Shown here: positions 41,545 to 48,853 of the stretch, one piece after another | Position numbering within the stretch: the first letter of the stretch is position 1 | Layout: each line of letters opens with the position of its first letter | DNA from: Anaerolineales bacterium | Lineage (GTDB): Bacteria; Chloroflexota; Anaerolineae; Anaerolineales; Villigracilaceae | DNA: 64,000 nucleotides | Direction: 5' to 3' | NCBI GenBank assembly: GCA_030583925.1 | Contig: CP129482.1 | Coordinates: forward strand, 3,534,001-3,598,000 | Notes under the pieces: generated by a model | What the model was told of the DNA's origin: nothing | What the model saw: the letters and a program-made list of their open reading frames with translations, nothing else | Databases searched by the model: none | Program-made: the position numbers and the translations under genes

Positions 41545-42141
41545 ATGGAAACGATTCGGGGCAAAGTTTCCCGTGAAATAACTTTTGATGAATTAACCGA
41601 GCGGCTCGCGAAGTACAACGAAGTTTCGATTGATCTCGGCGCTGGCGATGGGCGTTTCGTCCTTCGCATGGCGGAACAACACAAGGATACATTCTTCATC
41701 GGCATTGATTCGTGCCGCGAGAATTTACGCGTCAACTCACGGACAAAACTGCCGAACGCGTTGTTCGTCATTGCCAGCGCGCAGGCATTGCCTTGTGAAT
41801 TGAACGGGGTGGCTTCGCACGTCAGCATCAACTTTCCGTGGGGGAGTTTGATCGAGAGTTTGTTGAACGACGACGCTTGCTTGTTGAATGGAATCTTGCG
41901 GGTGACGCGTCCGCGCGCGACGATGGAAATTCACCTCAACGCGGACGCGCTCGCAACAGCAGGCTGGGATCTGCACCGCGGCGCGGACCAAATCGAAGGC
42001 ACGCTAAACGCGGCGGGTTGGCAGACAGCCTCACGGTCCGATTTGGACGCGGACGCCTTACGTGCCATCCCAACCACGTGGGCGAAACGTCTCGCCTTTG
42101 GGCGCGACCCGCGCGCGGTTCGATTGTGTTTCCAAAAATAA
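41545..42141 (+). CDS. KamB/NpmA-like 16S rRNA (A1408-N1) methyltransferase
   Basis: A 198-residue SAM methyltransferase. EVSIDLGAGDGRFVLRMA (about 26-43) is motif I; FFIGIDSCRENL (50-61) is the strand-2 region; SHVSINFPWGSLIESLL (91-107) contains the FPWG block with Trp99; TTWAKRLAFGRDPRAVRL near the C-terminus carries Trp179. This layout, with two tryptophans that clamp the flipped adenine, is that of the KamB/NpmA group, which methylates A1408 and gives resistance to many aminoglycosides. Resistance is not shown here; a housekeeping or other-site function is possible. The gene stands alone and has an attenuator-like leader. Confidence 0.75.
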   Translation: METIRGKVSREITFDELTERLAKYNEVSIDLGAGDGRFVLRMAEQHKDTFFIGIDSCRENLRVNSRTKLPNALFVIASAQALPCELNGVASHVSINFPWGSLIESLLNDDACLLNGILRVTRPRATMEIHLNADALATAGWDLHRGADQIEGTLNAAGWQTASRSDLDADALRAIPTTWAKRLAFGRDPRAVRLCFQK

Positions 42142-42142
42142 A

Positions 42143-42172
42143 TGTAGGGGCGACCCATTGGGTCGCCCCTAC
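42143..42172. repeat. GTAGGGGC palindromic repeat, copy 5
   Basis: GTAGGGGCGACCCA, 1-2 nt, and its complement between the convergent ends of the rRNA methyltransferase and CoA-binding genes. Confidence 0.9.
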
Positions 42173-42178
42173 GCAAAA

Positions 42179-42601
42179 TCAAATATTAATCCGTCTCGGT
42201 CCGATCAACGCGCGATGCATCGCCCTCATACACGCGTCCATCACGACTTTCAACCCCGCCTCGCGCGCCTTTTGTGCGGCTTCTTCATTGACAATTCCTT
42301 CTTGCATCCACACGACTTTCGCGCCAATTTTGATCGCTTCATCCACAACGGGCGGAACATCCTCAGGCTTACGGAAGACCTGAACTATGTCAACAGAAAC
42401 GGGAACTGAGGACAGATCGGGATACGCCTTTTCGCCCATGATCTCTGTCGCTGTTGGGTTGACGGGAATGATTTTGTATCCCTGATCTTTCAAATATTGT
42501 ACGATGCTAAAACTTTCCTTTGCGGGGTTAGACGATAATCCAACGCTCGCCACTGTCTTCGCGGATAAAAGTATTTCTTTCATTTCTTTTTCGCTGTTCA
42601 T
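42179..42601 (-). CDS. CoA-binding domain protein (YccU-like)
   Basis: Small Rossmann-type CoA-binding protein of 140 residues. SVGLSSNPAKESFSIVQYLKDQGYKIIPVNP (about 19-48) and VVWMQEGIVNEEAAQKAREAGLKVVMDACM (about 97-126) are the family blocks. Substrate or role not defined. The ATG at 42601 has GGAG 5 nt upstream; an in-frame extension to 42715 is only a reading of the adjacent repeat and is rejected. Confidence 0.9.
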   Translation of the reverse strand: MNSEKEMKEILLSAKTVASVGLSSNPAKESFSIVQYLKDQGYKIIPVNPTATEIMGEKAYPDLSSVPVSVDIVQVFRKPEDVPPVVDEAIKIGAKVVWMQEGIVNEEAAQKAREAGLKVVMDACMRAMHRALIGPRRINI

Positions 42602-42620
42602 GGTTTCTCCTTTTGTGGAT

Positions 42621-42712
42621 ATGTCATTGCGAGGAGCGTTCGTTGCGACGAAGCAATCTCTCTTTTGACGAGGAGATTGCTTCGTCGCCCTTCGGGCTCC
42701 TCGCAACGACAT
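42621..42712. repeat. GTCATTGCGAGGAGC palindromic element, copy 1
   Basis: Outer arms GTCATTGCGAGGAGC and GCTCCTCGCAACGAC, inner arms GCGACGAAGCAATCTC and GAGATTGCTTCGTCGC. It lies between the histidine kinase stop and the CoA-binding gene. A second copy is at 56062-56186. Confidence 0.9.
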
Positions 42713-44121
42713 CATCTATCATAATTCTTTGCCGACCCATCATTTTCATGCTTAATCGGCAACGCCGCTTTGAAAATCGTCTCGCCGGGTTTCGACTTCA
42801 CGAGCAACTGTCCGCGATGGTGGTTCGCGATGATGTCATGTGAAATGTGCAAGCCGAGTCCCGTTCCGCTCCCCACTGGCTTGGTGGTAAAGAACGGCTC
42901 GAAGATGCGCTCCCGAATATTTTCAGGGATGCCAGGACCGTTGTCAATAATTTCCACGATCACGCGGTTGTCTTCTGTTCGCGTCCGCAGTGTGATCACA
43001 CCATTCCCATTCATCGCGTCCGCGGCGTTGTCAATGATGTTCGTCCACACTTGATTCAACTCGCTCGCGTACGCTTCGATGCGCGGCAGGTCGGGCGCGT
43101 ACTCACGCTTCACCGTCACGCCTTGTTTCAATTTATGCTGCATAATGACCAGCGTATTTTCAAGCCCCTCGTGCACGTCCACTTCGAGCAGCGGCGCCTG
43201 GTCGAGATACGAATACGATTTCATCGCGCGCACGATCTCCGACACGCGCTGGGTGGTGTGTTGTACCTCCGTGAGCAAATCCATCATCAAACAACTCGCG
43301 CCAAGCCATTGAATGGACAATTGGAAAAATGCCGACGTCTTTAATTTCTCCAGCGACTCGACATCCCACCCGAAGTTGACCAACGCGGGCGCAAGCTCCC
43401 ACGCGGATTCAACCCCATTCGCTTCCAACCACGATTGAAGTTGGTCCACCAAGTCGATTTTCTCCAACGCCTCGAGTTTGACCCGCGCCTCGAACCGCCG
43501 CGCCGCATCCTGCTTGAATTGATTCAACCATTCGCTTTGATTCTCTTTGACGGCGACCGACTCGATCTCGTGCGTCAACGCCTGCCATTTGACGAGCGTG
43601 GTCTGCAACTCTGCCGCGCTCCGTTGCGCCGCGGCGGCAGGATTGTTCAACTCGTGCGCCAGCCCCGCGCTCAACGTGCCCAGCGCCGCCATCCGTTCCT
43701 GCTGGTGGAGCAACGCGTCGTTTTGACTAAGTCGATTCATCACCCAATGCAAAACTGCCAACGTAGCGGTCGAACTCGTGGACAGTAGATTTTCAAACGC
43801 TTCGGGAGAAATCCGCAACACCTCGCAATCGGTGACCGCCACCACGCTTGCAGAACGCGGCGAACTTGAGAGCAGCGCCATTTCGCCCAACACATCGCCT
43901 GGATTCCGCACGTCAATTTTGATCAGCGATTGTCCCGACTGTTTACTGACCTCGAATTCGCCTTTCACCACCACGTACGCCGCGTCACCCACATCGCCTT
44001 GCTTCATTAGATATTCCCCCGCGCGCAGGGAGACAGGCTTGGCGTTTTCCATGAGTTGACGCAACTCATCGTCGGTCAAGCCTTCAAAGAGGGGTGATTT
44101 ACGGAGGTCGGATAGATTCAT
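42712..44121 (-). CDS. Histidine kinase with cyclic-nucleotide-binding domain
   Basis: Soluble sensor kinase of 469 residues. A cNMP-binding domain (about 5-115) has [15 protein letters not shown] (79-93) in the phosphate-binding cassette position, including an arginine. HisKA follows with phospho-acceptor His156 in [15 protein letters not shown], then HATPase_c (about 345-460: [31 protein letters not shown]). No membrane segment. In this window its likely partner is the receiver-thioredoxin reductase fusion at 44787, on the same strand but separated by a BrnT/BrnA pair. Confidence 0.9.
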   Translation of the reverse strand: MNLSDLRKSPLFEGLTDDELRQLMENAKPVSLRAGEYLMKQGDVGDAAYVVVKGEFEVSKQSGQSLIKIDVRNPGDVLGEMALLSSSPRSASVVAVTDCEVLRISPEAFENLLSTSSTATLAVLHWVMNRLSQNDALLHQQERMAALGTLSAGLAHELNNPAAAAQRSAAELQTTLVKWQALTHEIESVAVKENQSEWLNQFKQDAARRFEARVKLEALEKIDLVDQLQSWLEANGVESAWELAPALVNFGWDVESLEKLKTSAFFQLSIQWLGASCLMMDLLTEVQHTTQRVSEIVRAMKSYSYLDQAPLLEVDVHEGLENTLVIMQHKLKQGVTVKREYAPDLPRIEAYASELNQVWTNIIDNAADAMNGNGVITLRTRTEDNRVIVEIIDNGPGIPENIRERIFEPFFTTKPVGSGTGLGLHISHDIIANHHRGQLLVKSKPGETIFKAALPIKHENDGSAKNYDR

Positions 44122-44206
44122 TTCAATTTATCACGGTGGTTGAATGCTCAAATTTCGCTCATATTGCGTCGAAAGTTTGCAAGTGAAACTGGCTCTTGTC
44201 GAAATA

Positions 44207-44238
44207 TTGTCTCACACAGAATCGATTCGTGCTATACT
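44207..44238 (+). promoter_or_regulatory. Promoter of leaderless brnTA
   Basis: TATACT (44233-44238) with six bases to the brnT ATG; TTGTCT (44207-44212) is a possible -35 but at a long 20-nt spacing. BrnTA-type modules are commonly autoregulated at the promoter. Confidence 0.5.
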
Positions 44239-44244
44239 TTGTTC

Positions 44245-44538
44245 ATGAAGTTCATTTGGGATCGGAGTAAAAACGAAGCGAACATCAAAAAACATGAACT
44301 TGATTTTGCCGACGCCTACAAGGTCTTTGAATCTCCAATGTTGGTAGGCTTGGACGAACGAGAAGAGTACGGTGAAGATCGCTGGATAGGCATCGGATTG
44401 ATGGAAAACCGCGTTGTAGTAATTGTGTTTACCGAACCAGATGAAGACTCCGTCCGAGTGATCTCTTTCAGAAAAGCAACAACCGATGAGCGAAACAAAT
44501 ATGAACAAGAATACAAAAACCAATTTGGATCGTTTTGA
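44245..44538 (+). CDS. brnT: BrnT-family toxin
   Basis: Ribonuclease toxin of a type II system, 97 residues. MKFIWDRSKNEANIKKHELDFADAYKVFE is the classic BrnT start; RWIGIGLMENRVVVIVFTE and VRVISFRKATTDERNKYE supply the conserved Arg, His/Ser and Glu positions of the RelE-like fold. I start it at ATG 44245, 6 nt after TATACT; an in-frame TTG/ATG further up would add non-family sequence. Overlaps brnA by 53 nt, so they are co-translated. Confidence 0.92.
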   Translation: MKFIWDRSKNEANIKKHELDFADAYKVFESPMLVGLDEREEYGEDRWIGIGLMENRVVVIVFTEPDEDSVRVISFRKATTDERNKYEQEYKNQFGSF

Positions 44539-44755
44539 TGCCCTGACCGATGACATGATTGACACATCGGATATCCCGCCGCTTACGGATGATTTCTTCG
44601 CATCCGCGAAATGGCGTTTGCCGAAGGAAAAAGTGAAGGTGCTGGTGGAAGTAGAGTCCGAGGTCGCGCAGTGGTTTAGGTCACAAGGGAAAAACCATCA
44701 GCAACTTTTAGCGGATGCATTACGGCGCTTCGCTGAGGAACATAAAAATAGTTGA
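44486..44755 (+). CDS. brnA: BrnA-family antitoxin
   Basis: Antitoxin partner, 89 residues. An N-terminal acidic toxin-binding part (DRFDALTDDMIDTSDIPPLTDDFF) precedes a ribbon-helix-helix DNA-binding end (VKVLVEVESEVAQWFRSQGKNHQQLLADALRRFAEEH). It would neutralise BrnT and repress the operon. The 53-nt overlap with brnT is larger than usual; an internal ATG at 44501 is an alternative start. A terminator follows. Confidence 0.9.
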   Translation: MSETNMNKNTKTNLDRFDALTDDMIDTSDIPPLTDDFFASAKWRLPKEKVKVLVEVESEVAQWFRSQGKNHQQLLADALRRFAEEHKNS

Positions 44756-44757
44756 CG

Positions 44758-44787
44758 AATGCCCTCGTGAAAACGGGGGCATTTTTC
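44758..44787 (+). terminator. Rho-independent terminator of brnTA
   Basis: TGCCCTCGT, loop GAAA, ACGGGGGCA, then TTTTT. It ends at the stop of the convergent trxB-like gene. Confidence 0.85.
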
Positions 44788-46439
44788 TATAATGATTTCA
44801 AATACTCCTTCATCAAGGCGTAAGCGATGGCGCCTTCTCCCACAGCCGAGGCAACTCGATGGTTGGTCCCGAAGCGCACGTCGCCTGCCGCGAAAATTCC
44901 AGGTGTGGAGGTCTCTAAAAGAAACGGATCACGCTCCAAGGTCCAGAGGAGATGCGGGGTTTTGTCTGCTTTCACATCGGGACCCGTGTACACGTATCCC
45001 TTGTCACTGCGCTTCACGAGATCCGCAATCATCTGGCTTTGCGGGCGGACGCCGATGAACACGAACAACGCCGAAGCGTCGCGGGTCTGCGTTTCGTTCG
45101 TCTTTGTGTTTTTGAAAGTGATCTGTTCGAGCGTAGCGCTGCCCTTCACTTCGAGCAGGTCGGTGTCGGTGAGGATTTCGATCTTGGGATTGCTTTGCAT
45201 CGCGTCCACGAGATGTTTCGATGCGGTGGGTTCGTGCCCGCGCACAAGCACAGTGACCTTGCGCGCGAATTGACTGAGATAGATCGCGCCTTGCGCCGCC
45301 GAGTTCGCGCCGCCGACAACGAACACATCGCCGTCTTTGTAATTCATCGCCTCGGTGTATGCCGCGCCGTAATAAATTCCCGCGCCTGTGAGTTTGTCCG
45401 CGCCTGGCATTTTCAAAATGTGGAACGACGCGCCTGTCGCGATGAGCACCGCGTGAGACGAAATCTCCGTCCCATCTTTTAATTGGACAATGCGATACGC
45501 GTCTTTAACGACGATTCGGCTTGCCTCCTGCGCCGACAGAATTTCCACCCCGAAGCGCTTCGCCTGCGAGACCGCGCGGCGTGTGAGATCGTCGCCAGAG
45601 ATGCCCGAAGGGAAGCCGAGATAATTTTCGATCTTCGGGCTTGAACCAGCCTGCCCGCCTGGCGCGGCTTTCTCGATGACGAGACACTTGTATCCTTCAC
45701 TGCCAGCATACACCGCCGCAGCAAGACCCGCAGGTCCACTGCCGATGACGATGATGTCGTAAAACGGAAGTCCCGCCTGTGTTTGCAAACCGACTTTATC
45801 TGCCAGTTGCTTTAGATCAGGTTCGATCAACGTTTTGCCGTCGGGAAAAAAGATGACGGGCAGTTTTGTTTCGCTGGTGACGCCTTCGACGAGTTTGCGC
45901 GCCTTTTCATCCTTTTCAACATCCAGCCATTGATAGGGGATTTGATGCCGCGTGAGGAAGTCTTTCACTTGATGACTCGAAAGCGACCACAACGCGCCAG
46001 CCACGCGGATGCCCTCGTACGGTAATCGCACATGGGCTTTCCAGTCTTCGAGCAGTTCGTCGAGGATGGGGTAGAGCCGTTCATTCGGCGGATGCCACGG
46101 CTTCATCAAATAGTAATCCAGCCGCACTTCGTTGATGGAATCAATTGCCGCTTGCGTGTCGGCGTAGGCGGTGAGCAAAACGCGTTTCGCTTGCGGATAC
46201 GTCTTCATCGCCTCGGCAAGAAACTCAGTGCCGTTCATTTCGGGCATGCGCTGGTCAACCAAAAACAGCGCGACCGTTTCGTTGCGCTGTTCCATCTTCT
46301 TTAAATATTCGAGCGCCGCTTTGCCAGAGTTGATAGGGATGATGCGATAGTCGCTTCCGTATTTGGCGCGCAGGTCGCGCTCGATGGAATTCAAAACGGA
46401 TGGGTCGTCGTCAATGGAAAAGATAACTGGCTTGGGCAT
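44787..46439 (-). CDS. Receiver domain fused to thioredoxin-reductase-like flavoprotein
   Basis: A 550-residue fusion. Receiver domain (about 4-125): acidic DDD at 10-12, phosphorylatable Asp62 in VDQRMP, Lys113. A glutaredoxin-like segment (about 140-215) lacks a CxxC. The flavoprotein (about 225-550) has the FAD loop GSGPAG (233-238), the NADPH-side GGANSA (376-381) and FAAGDVR near the end. At the place where thioredoxin reductase has its redox CxxC, this protein has GIYYGAAYTEAM (354-365) with no cysteines, so it is not a standard thioredoxin reductase. TAAAAT lies 7 nt before the ATG. Output is unknown. Confidence 0.88.
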   Translation of the reverse strand: MPKPVIFSIDDDPSVLNSIERDLRAKYGSDYRIIPINSGKAALEYLKKMEQRNETVALFLVDQRMPEMNGTEFLAEAMKTYPQAKRVLLTAYADTQAAIDSINEVRLDYYLMKPWHPPNERLYPILDELLEDWKAHVRLPYEGIRVAGALWSLSSHQVKDFLTRHQIPYQWLDVEKDEKARKLVEGVTSETKLPVIFFPDGKTLIEPDLKQLADKVGLQTQAGLPFYDIIVIGSGPAGLAAAVYAGSEGYKCLVIEKAAPGGQAGSSPKIENYLGFPSGISGDDLTRRAVSQAKRFGVEILSAQEASRIVVKDAYRIVQLKDGTEISSHAVLIATGASFHILKMPGADKLTGAGIYYGAAYTEAMNYKDGDVFVVGGANSAAQGAIYLSQFARKVTVLVRGHEPTASKHLVDAMQSNPKIEILTDTDLLEVKGSATLEQITFKNTKTNETQTRDASALFVFIGVRPQSQMIADLVKRSDKGYVYTGPDVKADKTPHLLWTLERDPFLLETSTPGIFAAGDVRFGTNHRVASAVGEGAIAYALMKEYLKSL

Positions 46440-46446
46440 GAAGCGG

Positions 46447-46452
46447 ATTTTA
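46447..46452 (-). promoter_or_regulatory. -10 box of receiver-TrxR gene
   Basis: TAAAAT on the minus strand, 7 nt before the ATG; leaderless or nearly so. Confidence 0.45.
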
Positions 46453-46466
46453 TCATCAATGAAATT

Positions 46467-46499
46467 AGACCTCCGAGTTTTTCAAAAACTCGGAGGTCT
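46467..46499. repeat. Perfect 15-bp stem-loop, AGACCTCCGAGTTTT type
   Basis: AGACCTCCGAGTTTTT, one base, and the complement, in the divergent gap between the receiver-TrxR and VOC genes. It looks like an interspersed hairpin; the short A/T runs could also allow termination-like pausing. Confidence 0.7.
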
Positions 46500-46538
46500 G
46501 AAGGGAAAGACGGGAGGTTGAATGGTTGTCTAACCGAC

Positions 46539-47453
46539 ATGGATCAATCTCAAGATACAACCAAAACTGACTTTTCCATCCACCCCAAAACGCAGATGGG
46601 GCAGATCTCGCTCACGGTGGCGAATCTCGACAATCAGATCGAGTTCTACCAAAAGGCGATGGGATTCAAACTGCATTGGAGGGAAAACGGAAAAGCGGGT
46701 CTGGGCGCAGGGACGGCTGATCTGCTCCTCCTCAACGAAGAACCAAACTTGAAAAAATATCGCGGCGTGACGGGTCTGTATCACGTCGCTTATCTCTTCC
46801 CGAACCGACGTGAACTCGCCATTGCAATCGGGCGACTGTTCGCGTTGAAATATCCCAACGCGCCGACCGATCACATCCTGACCAAGACCACCTACCTCGA
46901 CGACCTCGAAGGCAACGGCATCGAACTATATTGCGAATCACCCGAAGACGGTACGTGGACGTTCAAAGACGGCAAGTTCGAAACCTATCGCAAAGACGGT
47001 TCATGGAGCGACGGGCGAGAAGCGCTGGATGTGGACGCGCTGTTCGATCATATCCAGGAAGGCGACCGCCTCGACGCCCCCGTTCCACCTGAGTTGAAAA
47101 TCGGACACGTGCATCTCCACGTCCGCGATGTGGATGAGGCAATAGATTTTTATCACGGCATTATCGGCTTCGATGTGATGGGCGTTGCGAAACCTTTTCA
47201 GATGGGATTCGTCTCCGCTGGCGGATATCATCACCACCTCGGACTCAACACGTGGCAGGGACGCGGCGCTCCGCCTCCTCCGCCCGATGCGGTTGGTCTG
47301 CGCCACTTTACGATTGACATCCCATCCCAAGCCGCGTACGATGAAGTCGTCGCTCGTGTGGACGCGGCAGGCGTCCCGTCGAATCGAACCGAGGCGGGTC
47401 TGCTGTTGCATGATCCATCACAGAATGGAGTTGTGCTGAGAGTGGCAAAGTAA
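46539..47453 (+). CDS. VOC-family ring-cleavage dioxygenase-like (CatE type)
   Basis: Two vicinal-oxygen-chelate modules in about 304 residues, as in catechol 2,3-dioxygenase of the CatE group. Module 1 (about 15-120: MGQISLTVANLDNQIEFYQKAMGF..LYHVAYLFPNR) and module 2 (about 170-300: IGHVHLHVRDVDEAIDFYHGIIGF..GGYHHHLGLNTW) carry His and Glu positions for metal binding (GHVHLHV, YHHHLG). The ATG at 46539 is preferred over an in-frame TTG at 46518 that is too close to GGAGG. Substrate, possibly a catechol, not known. A terminator follows. Confidence 0.85.
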   Translation: MDQSQDTTKTDFSIHPKTQMGQISLTVANLDNQIEFYQKAMGFKLHWRENGKAGLGAGTADLLLLNEEPNLKKYRGVTGLYHVAYLFPNRRELAIAIGRLFALKYPNAPTDHILTKTTYLDDLEGNGIELYCESPEDGTWTFKDGKFETYRKDGSWSDGREALDVDALFDHIQEGDRLDAPVPPELKIGHVHLHVRDVDEAIDFYHGIIGFDVMGVAKPFQMGFVSAGGYHHHLGLNTWQGRGAPPPPPDAVGLRHFTIDIPSQAAYDEVVARVDAAGVPSNRTEAGLLLHDPSQNGVVLRVAK

Positions 47454-47497
47454 AGCGGGATATCATATCGTACTCGCAGAGTATCCCGCTCCACGAA

Positions 47498-47531
47498 AAA
47501 ACATCCGAAGTTTCGGCTTCGGATGTTTTTG
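47498..47531. terminator. Bidirectional terminator
   Basis: AAAAACATCCGAAG, loop TTTCGG, CTTCGGATGTTTTT. It serves the converging VOC and aceA genes. Confidence 0.85.
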
Positions 47532-47541
47532 TTTGGAAGGA

Positions 47542-48837
47542 TCAATGTTGGAATTGCGCTTCTTCTGTGGAGCCTTTCATCGCGCTTGTGGAAACGTCGC
47601 TGCCTGTGACGGTGGTCTGCACGGCATCGAAGTATCCCGCGCCTACGAAGGATTGATGTTTGACGGCGCGGAAGCCCATTGTTTTTTCCATTTCGAATTC
47701 GCGTTCCTGCACGTTGACAAAGGCGGTCATGCCTTTGCGGGCATAACCGTGCGCCAGTTCGAACATGCTGGCGTTGAGCGTGTGGAAGCCCGCCAATGTG
47801 ATGAACTGGAATTTATAGCCCATCTCGCCTAACTGGTCTTGAAATTCTGCGATCTGCGCGTCGTTCAGTTTGCGTTTCCAGTTGAAGGAGGGCGAGCAGT
47901 TGTATGCGAGCATCTTGTCGGGATACTTGGCGTGGATCAGTTTTGCGAACTCGCGCGCTTCGTCCATATCGGGTGTGGAGGTTTCACACCAGATCAAGTC
48001 CACGTAAGGAGCAAACTCGAGCGCGCGGGCGACGGCGTATTCCAGTCCGTTCTTCACGATCCAGAATCCATCGGTAGTGCGTTCGCCGGTGAGATGTTCC
48101 TTGTCCACGCGGTCAATGTCGCCGCGGATGAGCGTGGCTGAGAGGGCGTCGGTGCGACCAATGAAAATAGTGGGCACACCCATCACGTCCGCGGCGAGGC
48201 GAGCGGAGATCAGTTTCTGGATGAAGTCGTGGATCGGCACAAGGACTTTGCCGCCCATGTGTCCGCATTTTTTCAAGGAGGACAACTGGTCTTCCAAATG
48301 GATTCCCGCCGCTCCGGCTTCGATCATCGCTTTGACCAACTCAAACGTATTGAGCGGACCGCCGAACCCGGCTTCAGCGTCCGCCACGATGGGCGCGAAG
48401 TATTCCACTTCGCCATCGCGTCCTTCCATGTGCTGGATCTGGTCGGCGCGGATGAAAGCGTTGTTAATCCTTTTCAATACAGTCGGCACGCTAGTTACGG
48501 GATAGAGGCTTTGGTCGGGGTACATGGTGAGCGAGTCGTTGGCGTCGCCTGCCACCTGCCAGCCGCTGAGGTAAATGGCTTTCAACCCCGCCTGCGCCAT
48601 TTCAACAGCTTGGTTGCCGGTGAGCGCGCCTAAGGCGCGGATGTATTTCTCCTCGTTGAGGAGCTGCCACAGGCGTTCCGCTCCCATGCGCGCGATGGTG
48701 TGATCGTGCTGAAAGGTGCCGCGGAGGTTGTCCACATGTTCGGCGGCGTATGGGCGATACACGCCTTTCCAGCGCGCGTCGTTTTCCCACTCCTTCTTCA
48801 ATTCTTCTACGGACTTGGGCTGATACTTATGATACAT
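47542..48837 (-). CDS. aceA: Isocitrate lyase
   Basis: Cleaves isocitrate to succinate and glyoxylate, the first step of the glyoxylate shunt. The 431 residues have the catalytic KKCGH box (189-193), ADAEAGFGG with metal-binding acids (152-160), [16 protein letters not shown] and the substrate-loop sequence [12 protein letters not shown]. Length fits the standard bacterial enzyme. AGGAGG lies before the ATG. It follows aceB by 16 nt on the same strand, so the two are one operon, allowing growth on acetate or fatty acids. Confidence 0.97.
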   Translation of the reverse strand: MYHKYQPKSVEELKKEWENDARWKGVYRPYAAEHVDNLRGTFQHDHTIARMGAERLWQLLNEEKYIRALGALTGNQAVEMAQAGLKAIYLSGWQVAGDANDSLTMYPDQSLYPVTSVPTVLKRINNAFIRADQIQHMEGRDGEVEYFAPIVADAEAGFGGPLNTFELVKAMIEAGAAGIHLEDQLSSLKKCGHMGGKVLVPIHDFIQKLISARLAADVMGVPTIFIGRTDALSATLIRGDIDRVDKEHLTGERTTDGFWIVKNGLEYAVARALEFAPYVDLIWCETSTPDMDEAREFAKLIHAKYPDKMLAYNCSPSFNWKRKLNDAQIAEFQDQLGEMGYKFQFITLAGFHTLNASMFELAHGYARKGMTAFVNVQEREFEMEKTMGFRAVKHQSFVGAGYFDAVQTTVTGSDVSTSAMKGSTEEAQFQH

Positions 48838-48853
48838 GCGATCCTCCTTGGTT

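Noticed and set aside
41337..41831. Minus-strand frame over the methyltransferase leader
   Set aside because: Covers the leader hairpins and the 5' half of the methyltransferase in antisense; no family resemblance.
42602..42715. N-terminal extension of the CoA-binding protein
   Set aside because: It is a translation of the GTCATTGCGAGGAGC repeat; the ATG at 42601 has GGAG upstream.
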